The translations under genes were made by a program, and so were the position numbers. A stretch of DNA of 48,322 bases from Solirubrobacteraceae bacterium (GTDB lineage: Bacteria; Actinomycetota; Thermoleophilia; Solirubrobacterales; Solirubrobacteraceae): contig JADGPK010000018.1 of assembly GCA_017882445.1 (NCBI GenBank), positions 1 through 48,322 on the forward strand, read 5' to 3'. The notes under the pieces were generated by a model. It was given only the letters and a program-made list of their open reading frames with translations, did not search any database and was not told where the DNA came from. Shown in pieces: positions 28,186-35,585 of the stretch; the stretch's first letter is position 1, and each line of letters starts with the position of its first letter.

Positions 28186-29577
28186 ATGCTTGCGCCGACG
28201 CTCACAAGACGCCTGTTCTGGGCCGCCCAGGGCCTGCTGTTCGCCGCCTCGGTCGGCGCAGCCGCGTGGATCTCGCGCTCCCAGGAATGGCATCCGTTGC
28301 CGCTGATTGTGCTGTTGCTAGCCGTGGGCTTGGTCGGAGAGCGGCTTGAGTTCGACATCCGGGGACAGCATCTGTCGGCGTCGCTCGTCGTGCTCGTGCT
28401 CGCCATGGGCCTGCTCGGCCCCGCACCCGCCGTGGCGTTCGGCGTCGCTATGACGCTGCCGAACTCGGCGATCAGGCGGCTCTCGCCGGCGCTCTGGTTG
28501 AACAACCTGTCGGCGTTCGCTGCCTTTCCGCTGGTCGGTGGGCTGATCGTCCGCGCGTTGATCGGCGACGTCCACGACCCGCGAGCGCTCCACATGACCC
28601 GGAGCATCACGTTCGCGCTCGTCGTCTTCGGCGTCTTCATGGTCACCAACGCGCTCAACTTCATCTTGATCGTCGCAGAGTCGCGCGTGGTGAGGGGTCG
28701 CTCATTCACCCGCCAGGTCCGCGAACTGTTCGTGCCGATGCAGCCCGGCCAGATGGCGCTGGGCGCGCTCGCCGCGATCCTCGCGATCGCATACACGAAT
28801 CTCGGCCTGTCGGCGCTGTTCGGCCTGATCCTGGTTCTCGCGCTCTTCCAGTACCTGATCTCGGCCCTGCTGCGCTCGGAGGACCGCGCGGAGCAGCTCG
28901 ACATCCGCTCCAGGCAACTCGCGACGCTGCAGCTGGGCGTGCTGAGCACGCTCATCGAGACGCTCGCGCTGCGTGACCGCACGACCGCTCGCCACGCCGC
29001 CGCGGTGGCCCGCTATGCGCGTGCCCTGGCGCTCGAGGCCGGCTGCAGCGAGGCCGAGCAGGAGCTCGTCCACACGGCCGGACTGCTGCACGACATCGGC
29101 AAGTTCGTGCTTCCCGACAGGATCCTCCATGCCGATGTCCTCTCCGACGACGACTGGGCGATGATCCGTCGACACCCCCAGGACGGGGCGACGCTCGTCG
29201 GCAGGCTCGACGGTTACGGTCCCGTCGCGGACGCGATCCTCTACCACCACGAGCACATCGACGGCAGCGGCTACCCGGCGGGCCTGATCGGCAACGAGAT
29301 TCCGCTGGCCTCTCGCATTCTCGCGATCAGCTCGATCTATGACACGCTCACGGCGCGCGACACCTATCGCGTGCCGATGACTTCTCAGGACGCGATGACC
29401 GAGCTGCGGCGGGTGTCCGGCCGGCACCTCGACGCGGAGTTGGTGCAGCGCTTCATCGCCATGCTCCAGCGCGGCGGCGGGACGACGTTCGTCGAAGGCG
29501 ACACCGCCGATTTCGCGGCCGAGCTCGCATTCGAGCAGCGGGTACGCCAGATGGCGCAGCCCACGAAGAACGCCTAG
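28186..29577 (+). CDS. Membrane-anchored HD-GYP domain phosphodiesterase
   Basis: A 463-residue protein. Residues 1-230 hold about six transmembrane helices (a sensor module I cannot name); a linker/helix (232-260) leads to the HD-GYP domain. The catalytic set is present: H270, H302-D303 in LLHDIGKFVLP, HHEHIDGSGYP with G362-Y363-P364, then SRILAISSIYDTLTARD. The expected reaction is hydrolysis of cyclic-di-GMP to pGpG or GMP; some members act on other cyclic dinucleotides. A degenerate GGDEF protein is encoded in the same block, and type IV pili, which c-di-GMP often controls, lie elsewhere in the window. Tandem TTAAGTACG repeats precede the gene. Confidence 0.92.
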   Translation: MLAPTLTRRLFWAAQGLLFAASVGAAAWISRSQEWHPLPLIVLLLAVGLVGERLEFDIRGQHLSASLVVLVLAMGLLGPAPAVAFGVAMTLPNSAIRRLSPALWLNNLSAFAAFPLVGGLIVRALIGDVHDPRALHMTRSITFALVVFGVFMVTNALNFILIVAESRVVRGRSFTRQVRELFVPMQPGQMALGALAAILAIAYTNLGLSALFGLILVLALFQYLISALLRSEDRAEQLDIRSRQLATLQLGVLSTLIETLALRDRTTARHAAAVARYARALALEAGCSEAEQELVHTAGLLHDIGKFVLPDRILHADVLSDDDWAMIRRHPQDGATLVGRLDGYGPVADAILYHHEHIDGSGYPAGLIGNEIPLASRILAISSIYDTLTARDTYRVPMTSQDAMTELRRVSGRHLDAELVQRFIAMLQRGGGTTFVEGDTADFAAELAFEQRVRQMAQPTKNA

Positions 29578-30186
29578 CGCAAACCGCGTGCACGCTGCCT
29601 CTCCGCCGAGCACTGGCGGCGGACATGAGGCACGCCGAGCGTCGTTAACGGCCGAAGACGCCTACCGACCGGTGTGAACACGGTCGTACGACGCCCTCGA
29701 GCTTAGGCCTCTGGCCTATCTGACACTTAGCTTTTCCAGACCACGATTTCTCCTTCGCCAAGGCCCCAAGGGGCATTTCGCGGAGCGGCCCCCCCGTGTC
29801 TCCATCCACAGGCCAGCCGCGACTTGAGTAGGTTCGAACAGGATAGTAACGCTATTTGACGGAATGTCCAGTTTGCGCAGCTTTGTGCACGAATGCTTGC
29901 AGACGACGATCTTTGCCGGGTCTGCACGACTCGTGCTTTTCCCAGGCGCAGTGCGGGATCCAGGACCTCTGCGGGCCACCGAGACGGCAATGTCTGCAGG
30001 CGCGATCAAGCGAAGCGAGGAGGGATCCATCCGCGCGGCGCGACGGCGTAGACGGACGCACCGCCGGCCTGGCACGCGGCGCTCGACGCCCGGCTCGGCG
30101 GGGAACGATTGCCGAAGAACCCCGTCAAACGTCCACAAAGCTCAGCGGCGCTCAAGTTCTCCGAGCTTTCGGACGAAACACGCAAT
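29578..30186 (+). other. 0.6-kb non-coding stretch with a structured-RNA candidate
   Basis: No convincing gene was found in this interval. Part of it (about 29710-29960) is visibly less GC-rich than its surroundings. It holds a GCCCC-AA-GGGGC hairpin (29762-29773), a GTTCGAAC palindrome, and a long two-helix hairpin with a T tract at 29887-29940 described separately. Long open frames on both strands here are Arg/Ser/Pro-rich and look like GC-driven chance frames. Confidence 0.6.
29887..29940 (+). ncRNA. Hairpin plus T-tract: candidate small RNA end or terminator
   Basis: The outer helix GCACGA (29887-29892) pairs with TCGTGC (29931-29936); after an internal loop of 5 and 4 nt, the inner helix TGCAGAC (29898-29904) pairs with GTCTGCA (29920-29926) around a 15-nt loop. 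TTTT (29937-29940) follows directly on the plus strand. The 13 Watson-Crick pairs plus T run give the shape of an intrinsic terminator or a small structured RNA. It is 310 bp past the HD-GYP stop codon, so it may end a separate transcript rather than that mRNA. Confidence 0.4.
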
Positions 30187-30447
30187 ATGTCCCGCTCACT
30201 CCCCCCCAACGAGGCCGGCGACCGGCAGCTCATGTTCACGAGCTCGCAGGCCGCCCTCTATCTCGGCGTCTCGCTGGCGACCATCCGACGTTGGACGGAC
30301 GCCGGGCACATCAGCTGCTACCGCACGCCAGGCGGACAGCGGCGCTTCTCACGCGACCAGCTCGACGACTTCGTTGCATCGATGCATCGCGGCGGCCAGA
30401 CCCGCCACGGGCGCAGCGGCGGGCGTCACACCGCCAACATCGCCTGA
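30187..30447 (+). CDS. MerR/excisionase-type HTH DNA-binding protein
   Basis: An 86-residue protein with a single winged-helix segment: FTSSQAALYLGVSLATIRRW, then TDAGHISCYRTPGGQRRFSRDQLDDF. This is the HTH_17/excisionase-BldC-like pattern, in which Arg-Trp and GG-RR contact DNA. The C-terminal tail is basic (HRGGQTRHGRSGGR). A start at ATG 30187 keeps the domain; a TTG at 30109 would add 26 unconserved residues. It lies next to nadK on the opposite strand at the edge of the accessory block, so it could be a recombination factor left from an element or a BldC-like regulator. No integrase is nearby. Confidence 0.75.
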   Translation: MSRSLPPNEAGDRQLMFTSSQAALYLGVSLATIRRWTDAGHISCYRTPGGQRRFSRDQLDDFVASMHRGGQTRHGRSGGRHTANIA

Positions 30448-30462
30448 CGACAGCGCCGCGGT

Positions 30463-31308
30463 TCAGCTGGCCAGGCGGCCGAACTTCTCGCGCAGGCGGC
30501 GGTAGAACGAAGAGCCCGGAAGCTGGGCGAGCGTTCCCACATCGCGCACGAAGCGAGCCTGGATGCTCTCCCCCGCTTGGATCTCGGCAACCGGACGCCC
30601 GTCGACCGCGACGTCGAGCGGCTCGCGCGAGCGGTTGATGATCGTCATGCGATCATCCGGCGCGACCACGAGCGCCCGGGCGGTCATCGAATGGGGCGCG
30701 ATGAACGACACCACGAACCCCTCCACACCCCACGCCATGACTGGCCCGCCGTTGGCGAGGTTGTAGCCCGTCGACCCCGCGGGGGTCGCCACGACCAGGC
30801 CGTCGCAGCGCACGCTCCCTGCCTCCTCTCCGTCGAGCGCGTAGGCGAGCTCGGCGACCCGCTCGCCGACCTTGCGATGTATGGCCACGTCGTTGATGGC
30901 CGTCTGCCGATTTCCGGCGTGGTCGAAAACGATGCCCGGCAGGTGCAGCAGCTCGAAGTCGCCGGTCAGGGCGCGGCGGATGCCGTCGTCGATCTCCCGT
31001 AGCTCAACCGTCGCCAGGAAGCCGATCTCGCCGAAGTTGATCGCGAACACGGGCACCCCGGTGCCGGCATAGCTGTGCAGCGCGCGCAGGATCGTCCCGT
31101 CGCCGCCCAGCACCACGCACAGCTCCACGTCGTCCTTGACGTGCTGGTCGACCGCGACACCGGGGCCCGTCTTCATGGCGTGCTTGCGCGTCTCCTCCTC
31201 GTCGAGGCGCAGGGTGACTCCCTCCTGGGCCGCGCGCGCGGCGAGCAGCTCGAGCGTCGCCCTGGTGTCGTCGGGGCGGCGGTGGGTGAACACGGTGATC
31301 TCTCTCAC
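30463..31308 (-). CDS. nadK: NAD kinase
   Basis: Phosphorylates NAD to NADP. The 281-residue protein has a GGDGT motif (68-72) within LCVVLGGDGTILRA, the NAD-binding segment TPAGSTGYNLANGGPV, and SFIAPHSMTARALVV, all family hallmarks. The start is GTG 31308: its GTGA overlaps the tlyA stop, and GGAGG (31316-31320) lies 7 nt upstream. Without this overlap a longer false start inside tlyA would be chosen. tlyA-nadK-recN is the usual order; here recN is about 8 kb further on, beyond the accessory block. Confidence 0.96.
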   Translation of the reverse strand: MREITVFTHRRPDDTRATLELLAARAAQEGVTLRLDEEETRKHAMKTGPGVAVDQHVKDDVELCVVLGGDGTILRALHSYAGTGVPVFAINFGEIGFLATVELREIDDGIRRALTGDFELLHLPGIVFDHAGNRQTAINDVAIHRKVGERVAELAYALDGEEAGSVRCDGLVVATPAGSTGYNLANGGPVMAWGVEGFVVSFIAPHSMTARALVVAPDDRMTIINRSREPLDVAVDGRPVAEIQAGESIQARFVRDVGTLAQLPGSSFYRRLREKFGRLAS

Positions 31309-32129
31309 GGCTCGACCTCCCGAGCCATCTGCTCGAGCTCGTCCGCGTTCTCGGCACCGCTCGCGCCACCGGCGGGGTGGGCCAGCCAGATGAACGTCTC
31401 GCGGTTGCCCTTCGGGCCGGGCAGCCCCGAGGAGTGGTACGCGAGCACGGCGGCGCCGAGCTCCAGAGCTGTCTCCCCCACGCTGATGAGCACCTCGCGG
31501 CGATCCTGCGCGTCGCGTACGACGCCTCCCTTGCCGACCCGTCCTCGCCCGATCTCGAACTGCGGCTTGACGAGGGCGAGGATGTCGTACCCGGGTCCCA
31601 GGCAGCCGATCACGGCTCCCAGCACCTTGCTCAGCGAGATGAACGAGACGTCGATGGTCGCCAGGTCGGGAGGGACGTCGGGGCCCAGGGTCGCGTGCGG
31701 CAGCAGCTCGGGCGTGAGCGTGCGGGCGTTCGTGCGCTCCATGACCGCGACCCGCGGATCGGTCCGCAGACGGTAGTCGAGCGTCCCGTAGCCCACGTCC
31801 ACCGCGATGACCTCCCGCGCTCCGCGCTGCAGCAGGCAGTCGGTGAACCCTCCCGTCGATGCCCCCACGTCCAGCGCACGGCGACCGTCGACCTCCAGGG
31901 AACACGAGGCCAGCGCGTTGGCGAGCTTGATACCACCGCGTGAGACGAACGAGGGACGGGCGTCCACGCTGACCAGCTCCTCGACATCCACCATTTCGCC
32001 GGGCTTGACCGCGCGACGCTCACCAGGTCCGAGGCGCACCTCGCCCGCCATCACGGAAGCCGCCGCGCGACTGCGCGAGGCAAATAGTCCGCGCTCAGCC
32101 AACAGGGTGTCGAGACGGCGCTTCTGCAT
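31305..32129 (-). CDS. tlyA: TlyA-type rRNA 2'-O-methyltransferase
   Basis: A 274-residue protein with an N-terminal S4 RNA-binding domain (RLDTLLAERGLFASRSRAAA) and a Rossmann methyltransferase domain with SAM motif DVGASTGGF at 87-95. Family members 2'-O-methylate cytidines in 16S and 23S rRNA and affect capreomycin sensitivity. The later segments IDVSFISLSKVL and ALVKPQFE hold the catalytic Lys/Asp/Lys/Glu type residues. I chose ATG 32129 because the S4 domain begins there; an extension upstream reads as intergenic DNA. The gene overlaps nadK by 4 nt and has a CRP-like palindrome 70 bp upstream. Confidence 0.95.
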   Translation of the reverse strand: MQKRRLDTLLAERGLFASRSRAAASVMAGEVRLGPGERRAVKPGEMVDVEELVSVDARPSFVSRGGIKLANALASCSLEVDGRRALDVGASTGGFTDCLLQRGAREVIAVDVGYGTLDYRLRTDPRVAVMERTNARTLTPELLPHATLGPDVPPDLATIDVSFISLSKVLGAVIGCLGPGYDILALVKPQFEIGRGRVGKGGVVRDAQDRREVLISVGETALELGAAVLAYHSSGLPGPKGNRETFIWLAHPAGGASGAENADELEQMAREVEP

Positions 32130-32198
32130 GCCGGCGAACCCTTGCACACACGTGCACCCGATGCTGTGGGCGCACCTGCGCGCCCCCAACCACCTCTG

Positions 32199-32214
32199 TG
32201 TGATCGATATCACA
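32199..32214. promoter_or_regulatory. CRP/FNR-type operator palindrome
   Basis: TGTGATCGATATCACA matches the TGTGA-N6-TCACA consensus of CRP-family regulators at every consensus base. It lies in the 209-bp interval between dxs and tlyA, 70 bp upstream of the tlyA start codon, where a regulator would control tlyA-nadK or a divergent short transcript. Actinobacterial CRP/GlxR proteins bind the same core. No crp gene is in the window. Confidence 0.62.
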
Positions 32215-32236
32215 GAGGAAGGAGCCCCGCACCGCC

Positions 32237-32254
32237 ATGATCATGAGTGATTGA
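32237..32254 (+). other. Possible 5-codon leader ORF after the CRP-like site
   Basis: AGGAAGGAG (32216-32224) is followed 12 nt later by ATG and the mini-frame M-I-M-S-D-stop on the plus strand. Thirty-six bases further is a strong hairpin with a short T run. Together they could form a short regulated transcript with a leader peptide, but no expression evidence exists and the frame is very short. Confidence 0.22.
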
Positions 32255-32290
32255 GAGTGCAGCATCATCTCTCCTGAATCCCACCCTCCC

Positions 32291-32321
32291 GAAACGGCCC
32301 GCTTCCCCGGCGGGTCGTTTC
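32291..32321. terminator. Intrinsic-terminator-like hairpin after dxs
   Basis: GAAACGGCCCGC (32291-32302) pairs over 12 positions, including one G-U, with GCGGGTCGTTTC (32310-32321) around a 7-nt loop. On the plus strand ATTTAAC follows, giving a weak T run. On the minus strand it lies 17 nt beyond the dxs stop without a T run, so it could end dxs transcription (as a tail-less type) or a plus-strand small transcript. Confidence 0.6.
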
Positions 32322-32338
32322 ATTTAACAAGGAGCGGC

Positions 32339-34366
32339 TCAGGCGCCCACGATCGCCGACCCAGCCCTGCGGGACCCCGTTCCCTGGACTGTGCGTCCGC
32401 GGCCGCGATCTGAGATCGCTGCGATCACGCGCTCGGCTATCCGCTCGCCCGTGAAGCCGACCTCCTCGTGCAGCAGCGCCGGCTTGCCGTGGGTCACGTA
32501 GCGGTCGGGGAGCCCCACCCTGACGATGCGCGGTGTGACGCCGGTGTCGTTGAGCGTCTCCCAGACAGCGGAGCCGAACCCGCCCGCCAGCACGCCCTCC
32601 TCGATCGTGACGAGCAGGTCGTGCTCAGCCGCCAACTGCGCCATCAGGCCGGCGTCAATCGGCTTTGCGAAGCGCGCGTCCGCGACGGTCACGGCGACCT
32701 CGTGCCGTCTGAGCTCATCCGCGGCGGCCAGCGCCTTGCCGACACCGGTTCCGTAGCCGATCAGCGCCACCCTCGCTCCGGCGTGGGCGGATGCCCCGCC
32801 CGCGGCCGCCTCGTACAGGATCTCCCCGGTTCCGATGGCGATCGGCTCCGAGGAGCTCGGAATCGGCACTCCGGTGCCCTCCCCGCGCGGATAGCGCAGC
32901 GCGATCGGGCCGTCGTCGTACTCCAGGGCCGTGCGCAGCATGTGCACGAGCATCGCCTCGTCCCGCGGAGCCATCAGCACGATGTTCGGCAGACAGCGAA
33001 GGTAAGCGATGTCGAAGACCCCGTGATGGGTGGGTCCGTCGTCGCCCACCAGTCCCGCGCGGTCCATCGCGAACACCACGTTGAGGCGCTGCAGGCACAC
33101 GTCGTGCACGATCTGGTCATACGCGCGCTGCAGGAACGTGGAATAGATCGCCGCCACCGGCTTGACCCCCTCGAGCGCCAGACCGGCGGCGAACAGGATC
33201 GCCTGCTGCTCGGCTATTCCCACGTCGAAGTAGCGCTGTGGCATCGCCTTCTGCAGGATGCTCAACCCGGTCCCCGAGTTCATCGCCGCGGTGATGCCCA
33301 CCACGCGCTCGTCGCGTTCGCATTCGCGCACCAGCGCCTCGCCGAAGACCTGCGTGTACTGGGGCGGGACGATCTTGGCGCGCTCGCCGTCAGCGGGCAC
33401 GGGCGCGGGGACCGAGCGCGTCGGGAAGCCGTTCAGGATCGACTTGGGCTTGGCCGCGTGCCACTTCTCCATGCCCTCCAGGCCGCCATCCTCGGCGGGA
33501 GCGAAGCCCTTGCCCTTCACGGTGGCTATATGCACGACCACCGGCCGTTCGGCCGCGAGCGCCTCGCCCAGAGCCTCGCGCAACGCCCGCACGTCATGGC
33601 CGTCCACGACACCCATGTACGCCCAGTCGAGCTCCTCCCACCACAGCCCCGGAGCCCAGAACGCCTTGATCGACTCCTTGAGGTGCGGGCCGAGTCGCTC
33701 GAACGCAGCGCCGATGCCGCCCGGCAGGCGCGTCAGGCCACCCTCTACCCCGGCGCGGGCGTGCCAGAGCTTGGGATTGAGCCGCACGCGGTTGAAGTAG
33801 CGCGACAGCGCGCCAACGTTGGGCGCGATCGACATGCCGTTGTCGTTGAGCACCACCACGATCGGGGTGCCGAGCCCCCCGGCCTGGCTGATCGCCTCGA
33901 AGGCCACTCCCCCGGTCATCGCACCGTCGCCGATGACCGCCACGACCTTGCCGTCGACCTCGGGGCCCATCTGGCGCATCCCCTCCTTGATCCCGACCGC
34001 GTAGCCGATCGACGTGGACGCGTGCCCGGCGCCCATGATGTCGTGAGGAGACTCGGCCATCGAGCAGAAGGGCGCCAGCCCGCCGTACTGGCGGATCGTG
34101 TGGAGCTGGTCGCGGCGGCCCGTGAGGATCTTGTGCGGGTAGGCCTGGTGGCCGACGTCCCAGAGGATCTTGTCGCGCGGGGACTCGAGGATCGAATGCA
34201 GCGCCACGGCCAGCTCGCACGTGCCCAGATTGGCCCCGAAGTGCCCCCCGATCTCGCCCACAGTGTCGATGATGTGCTCGCGGACCTCCTGTGCGAGCCG
34301 CGCGAGATCCTGCTCGGAGAGTCCGCGCAGGTCCTCGGGACCGTCGATGTTCTCGAGCAGGCTCAT
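32339..34366 (-). CDS. dxs: 1-deoxy-D-xylulose-5-phosphate synthase
   Basis: Condenses pyruvate and glyceraldehyde 3-phosphate to DXP, the entry step of the MEP isoprenoid pathway, using thiamin diphosphate. The 675-residue protein has the N-terminal ThDP-binding region with GHFGANLGTCELAVAL, LWDVGHQAYPHKILTGR and VIGDGAMTGGVAFEA (the GDG...N ThDP motif, with LNDNGMSI). The central transketolase half follows with DVGIAEQQAILFAAG and the acidic/His pocket DDGPTHHGVFDIAYLR. It is slightly longer than usual (about 620-640) at the C-terminus. The ATG at 34366 overlaps the prenyl-synthase stop, so substrate and product steps of one pathway are translationally coupled. Confidence 0.97.
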   Translation of the reverse strand: MSLLENIDGPEDLRGLSEQDLARLAQEVREHIIDTVGEIGGHFGANLGTCELAVALHSILESPRDKILWDVGHQAYPHKILTGRRDQLHTIRQYGGLAPFCSMAESPHDIMGAGHASTSIGYAVGIKEGMRQMGPEVDGKVVAVIGDGAMTGGVAFEAISQAGGLGTPIVVVLNDNGMSIAPNVGALSRYFNRVRLNPKLWHARAGVEGGLTRLPGGIGAAFERLGPHLKESIKAFWAPGLWWEELDWAYMGVVDGHDVRALREALGEALAAERPVVVHIATVKGKGFAPAEDGGLEGMEKWHAAKPKSILNGFPTRSVPAPVPADGERAKIVPPQYTQVFGEALVRECERDERVVGITAAMNSGTGLSILQKAMPQRYFDVGIAEQQAILFAAGLALEGVKPVAAIYSTFLQRAYDQIVHDVCLQRLNVVFAMDRAGLVGDDGPTHHGVFDIAYLRCLPNIVLMAPRDEAMLVHMLRTALEYDDGPIALRYPRGEGTGVPIPSSSEPIAIGTGEILYEAAAGGASAHAGARVALIGYGTGVGKALAAADELRRHEVAVTVADARFAKPIDAGLMAQLAAEHDLLVTIEEGVLAGGFGSAVWETLNDTGVTPRIVRVGLPDRYVTHGKPALLHEEVGFTGERIAERVIAAISDRGRGRTVQGTGSRRAGSAIVGA

Positions 34367-35292
34367 GACGTGCGGGTGAAGATGAAGTCGGCGATGCCCT
34401 CGAGCTCGGCCGTCGCGCGCGGGTGTCCGCTGGACGCCGGCGCAGCGGCTGCACGCAGCGACGAGCGTCCGGCGACCTCGGCCAGGGCCTCCCTCGCCAT
34501 CCGGTGGGACTCCGCGGCCAGCTCCCTGGCGCGGTCGATTCCGAACTCGCTCACGTAAGTGCGCTTTCCGTGACGCTCATCGCTACCTCTCGGCTTTCCA
34601 AGTGCATCGTCGGTGCCTGTCACATCCAGTATGTCGTCGACGATCTGGAACAGCACACCCAGCTCGGCGGCGAACCGCCGGAAGGGTGCCGTCTCGGGAC
34701 CGTGTTCGATCCCTGCCAACAGTAGTACGCAGAGCACCGAGGCACCGATCAGGCGGCCCGTCTTGAGCTCGTGCAGGCGCCGCAGGGTCGTGGGACCCGC
34801 GGGCGTATGCGGCCTCACGTCGGCGTACTGACCGCCGACCATGCCGTTCACACCCGTCGCCGCGGCCAGCTCCGCCGCCGCGCCCAGAACGCGCTCGGGA
34901 GCGGACCTCTGATGGGTCAGCAGGTGGCGAAAAGCCTCCGCGTACAGCCCGTCGCCGGCCAGGATCGCGACATCCTCGCCGAACTTCACGTGGCAGGTCG
35001 GTTGACCGCGGCGCAGCGCGTCGTCGTCCATCGCCGGCAGGTCGTCGTGGATGAGCGAGTAGGTGTGGATCAGCTCGATCGCACCTGCCAACGGCAGGAC
35101 CTCCCGCTGCTCCAGACCGACCGCCCGCGCGGTCGCCAGCGCGAGCACCGGACGGATTCGCTTGCCGCCGGCGAGCAGCGAGTATCGCATCGCCTCATCA
35201 AGCCCCGCCGTGAGGGACTCCTCCGAGAAGCGCATGGCCTCCAGGTAGCGCTCGACCTCATCGCGCAGATGATCCGGGTAGCTGGCGTTCAC
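34363..35292 (-). CDS. ispA: Short-chain polyprenyl diphosphate synthase (IspA-like)
   Basis: Extends DMAPP with IPP to farnesyl- or geranylgeranyl-type diphosphates. It has 309 residues from GTG 35292. The first Asp-rich motif is in LIHDDLPAMDDD, the second in FQIVDDILDVTG, and GGKRIRPVLAL and KFGEDVAILAGDGLYAEAF are also family-like. Chain length cannot be read safely, though the CHVKFG-type segment and operon with dxs fit an FPP synthase. The region before the GTG is a C-rich, repetitive leader and lacks a good ribosome site; an upstream longer frame is low-complexity and rejected. xseB ends 86 bp upstream. Confidence 0.92.
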   Translation of the reverse strand: MNASYPDHLRDEVERYLEAMRFSEESLTAGLDEAMRYSLLAGGKRIRPVLALATARAVGLEQREVLPLAGAIELIHTYSLIHDDLPAMDDDALRRGQPTCHVKFGEDVAILAGDGLYAEAFRHLLTHQRSAPERVLGAAAELAAATGVNGMVGGQYADVRPHTPAGPTTLRRLHELKTGRLIGASVLCVLLLAGIEHGPETAPFRRFAAELGVLFQIVDDILDVTGTDDALGKPRGSDERHGKRTYVSEFGIDRARELAAESHRMAREALAEVAGRSSLRAAAAPASSGHPRATAELEGIADFIFTRTS

Positions 35293-35311
35293 GGGGCCGG
35301 AGGGACACGCT

Positions 35312-35376
35312 GGTAGGCGAGGTAGGCGGACACCGTGGGCGGGCGGACGGGCGAGTGGACGGGCGGGTGGGCGGGC
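35312..35376 (+). repeat. G-rich tandem repeat with a one-nucleotide-loop G-quadruplex motif
   Basis: Two copies of GGTAGGCG(A/G) (35312-35329) are followed by a G-run array. GGGCGGGTGGGCGGG at 35361-35375 is four G3 runs with single-nucleotide loops, among the most stable quadruplex classes. It is on the template strand of the minus-strand operon; the matching RNA leader between xseB and the prenyl synthase is C-rich and G-poor over about 40 nt, a composition like Rho-utilisation sites. Confidence 0.7.
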
Positions 35377-35378
35377 AC

Positions 35379-35585
35379 CTATAACAGCGTGTCCTGGCCG
35401 GGCGCCGGCGCGGAGACCTCGGCACGCGTGAGCTGCTCGAGCTCTGCCGCCGCCTGGGTCGCCAGAGCGGCGCAGTCCTCGACCATCGTCGCCGCCGCAT
35501 CGGGCGAGAGCTCGCCCGAACGCAGCTGCTCGGACGCACGCTCCAGGCGCGCGATCAGATCGTCTAGGCGCTCGATGCTGCTCAT
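35379..35585 (-). CDS. xseB: Exodeoxyribonuclease VII small subunit
   Basis: A 68-residue helical protein: IERLDDLIARLERASEQLRSGEL then SPDAAATMVEDCAALATQAAAELEQL matches the XseB pattern of paired helices that assemble around the large subunit XseA. Exonuclease VII degrades single-stranded DNA from both ends. The gene is in the usual position before the prenyl synthase and dxs, but xseA, its normal partner, is not adjacent: nusB overlaps its start by 4 nt instead. xseA must lie elsewhere or be absent; the annotation rests on pattern and synteny. Confidence 0.75.
   Translation of the reverse strand: MSSIERLDDLIARLERASEQLRSGELSPDAAATMVEDCAALATQAAAELEQLTRAEVSAPAPGQDTLL

Noticed and set aside
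29831-29838. GTTCGAAC palindrome as a LexA box
   Set aside because: Actinobacterial SOS boxes need a four-base spacer between GAAC and GTTC halves; here the halves abut and in the wrong order.
29716-30138. A 140-codon minus-strand frame in the 29.6-30.2 kb gap
   Set aside because: No motif, no ribosome site, Arg/Pro/Ser-rich; overlaps the structured-RNA candidate on the other strand.
32468-34558. A 696-codon open frame on the plus strand opposite dxs
   Set aside because: Antisense frame in high-GC DNA; no recognisable motif, while dxs has all ThDP and transketolase motifs.
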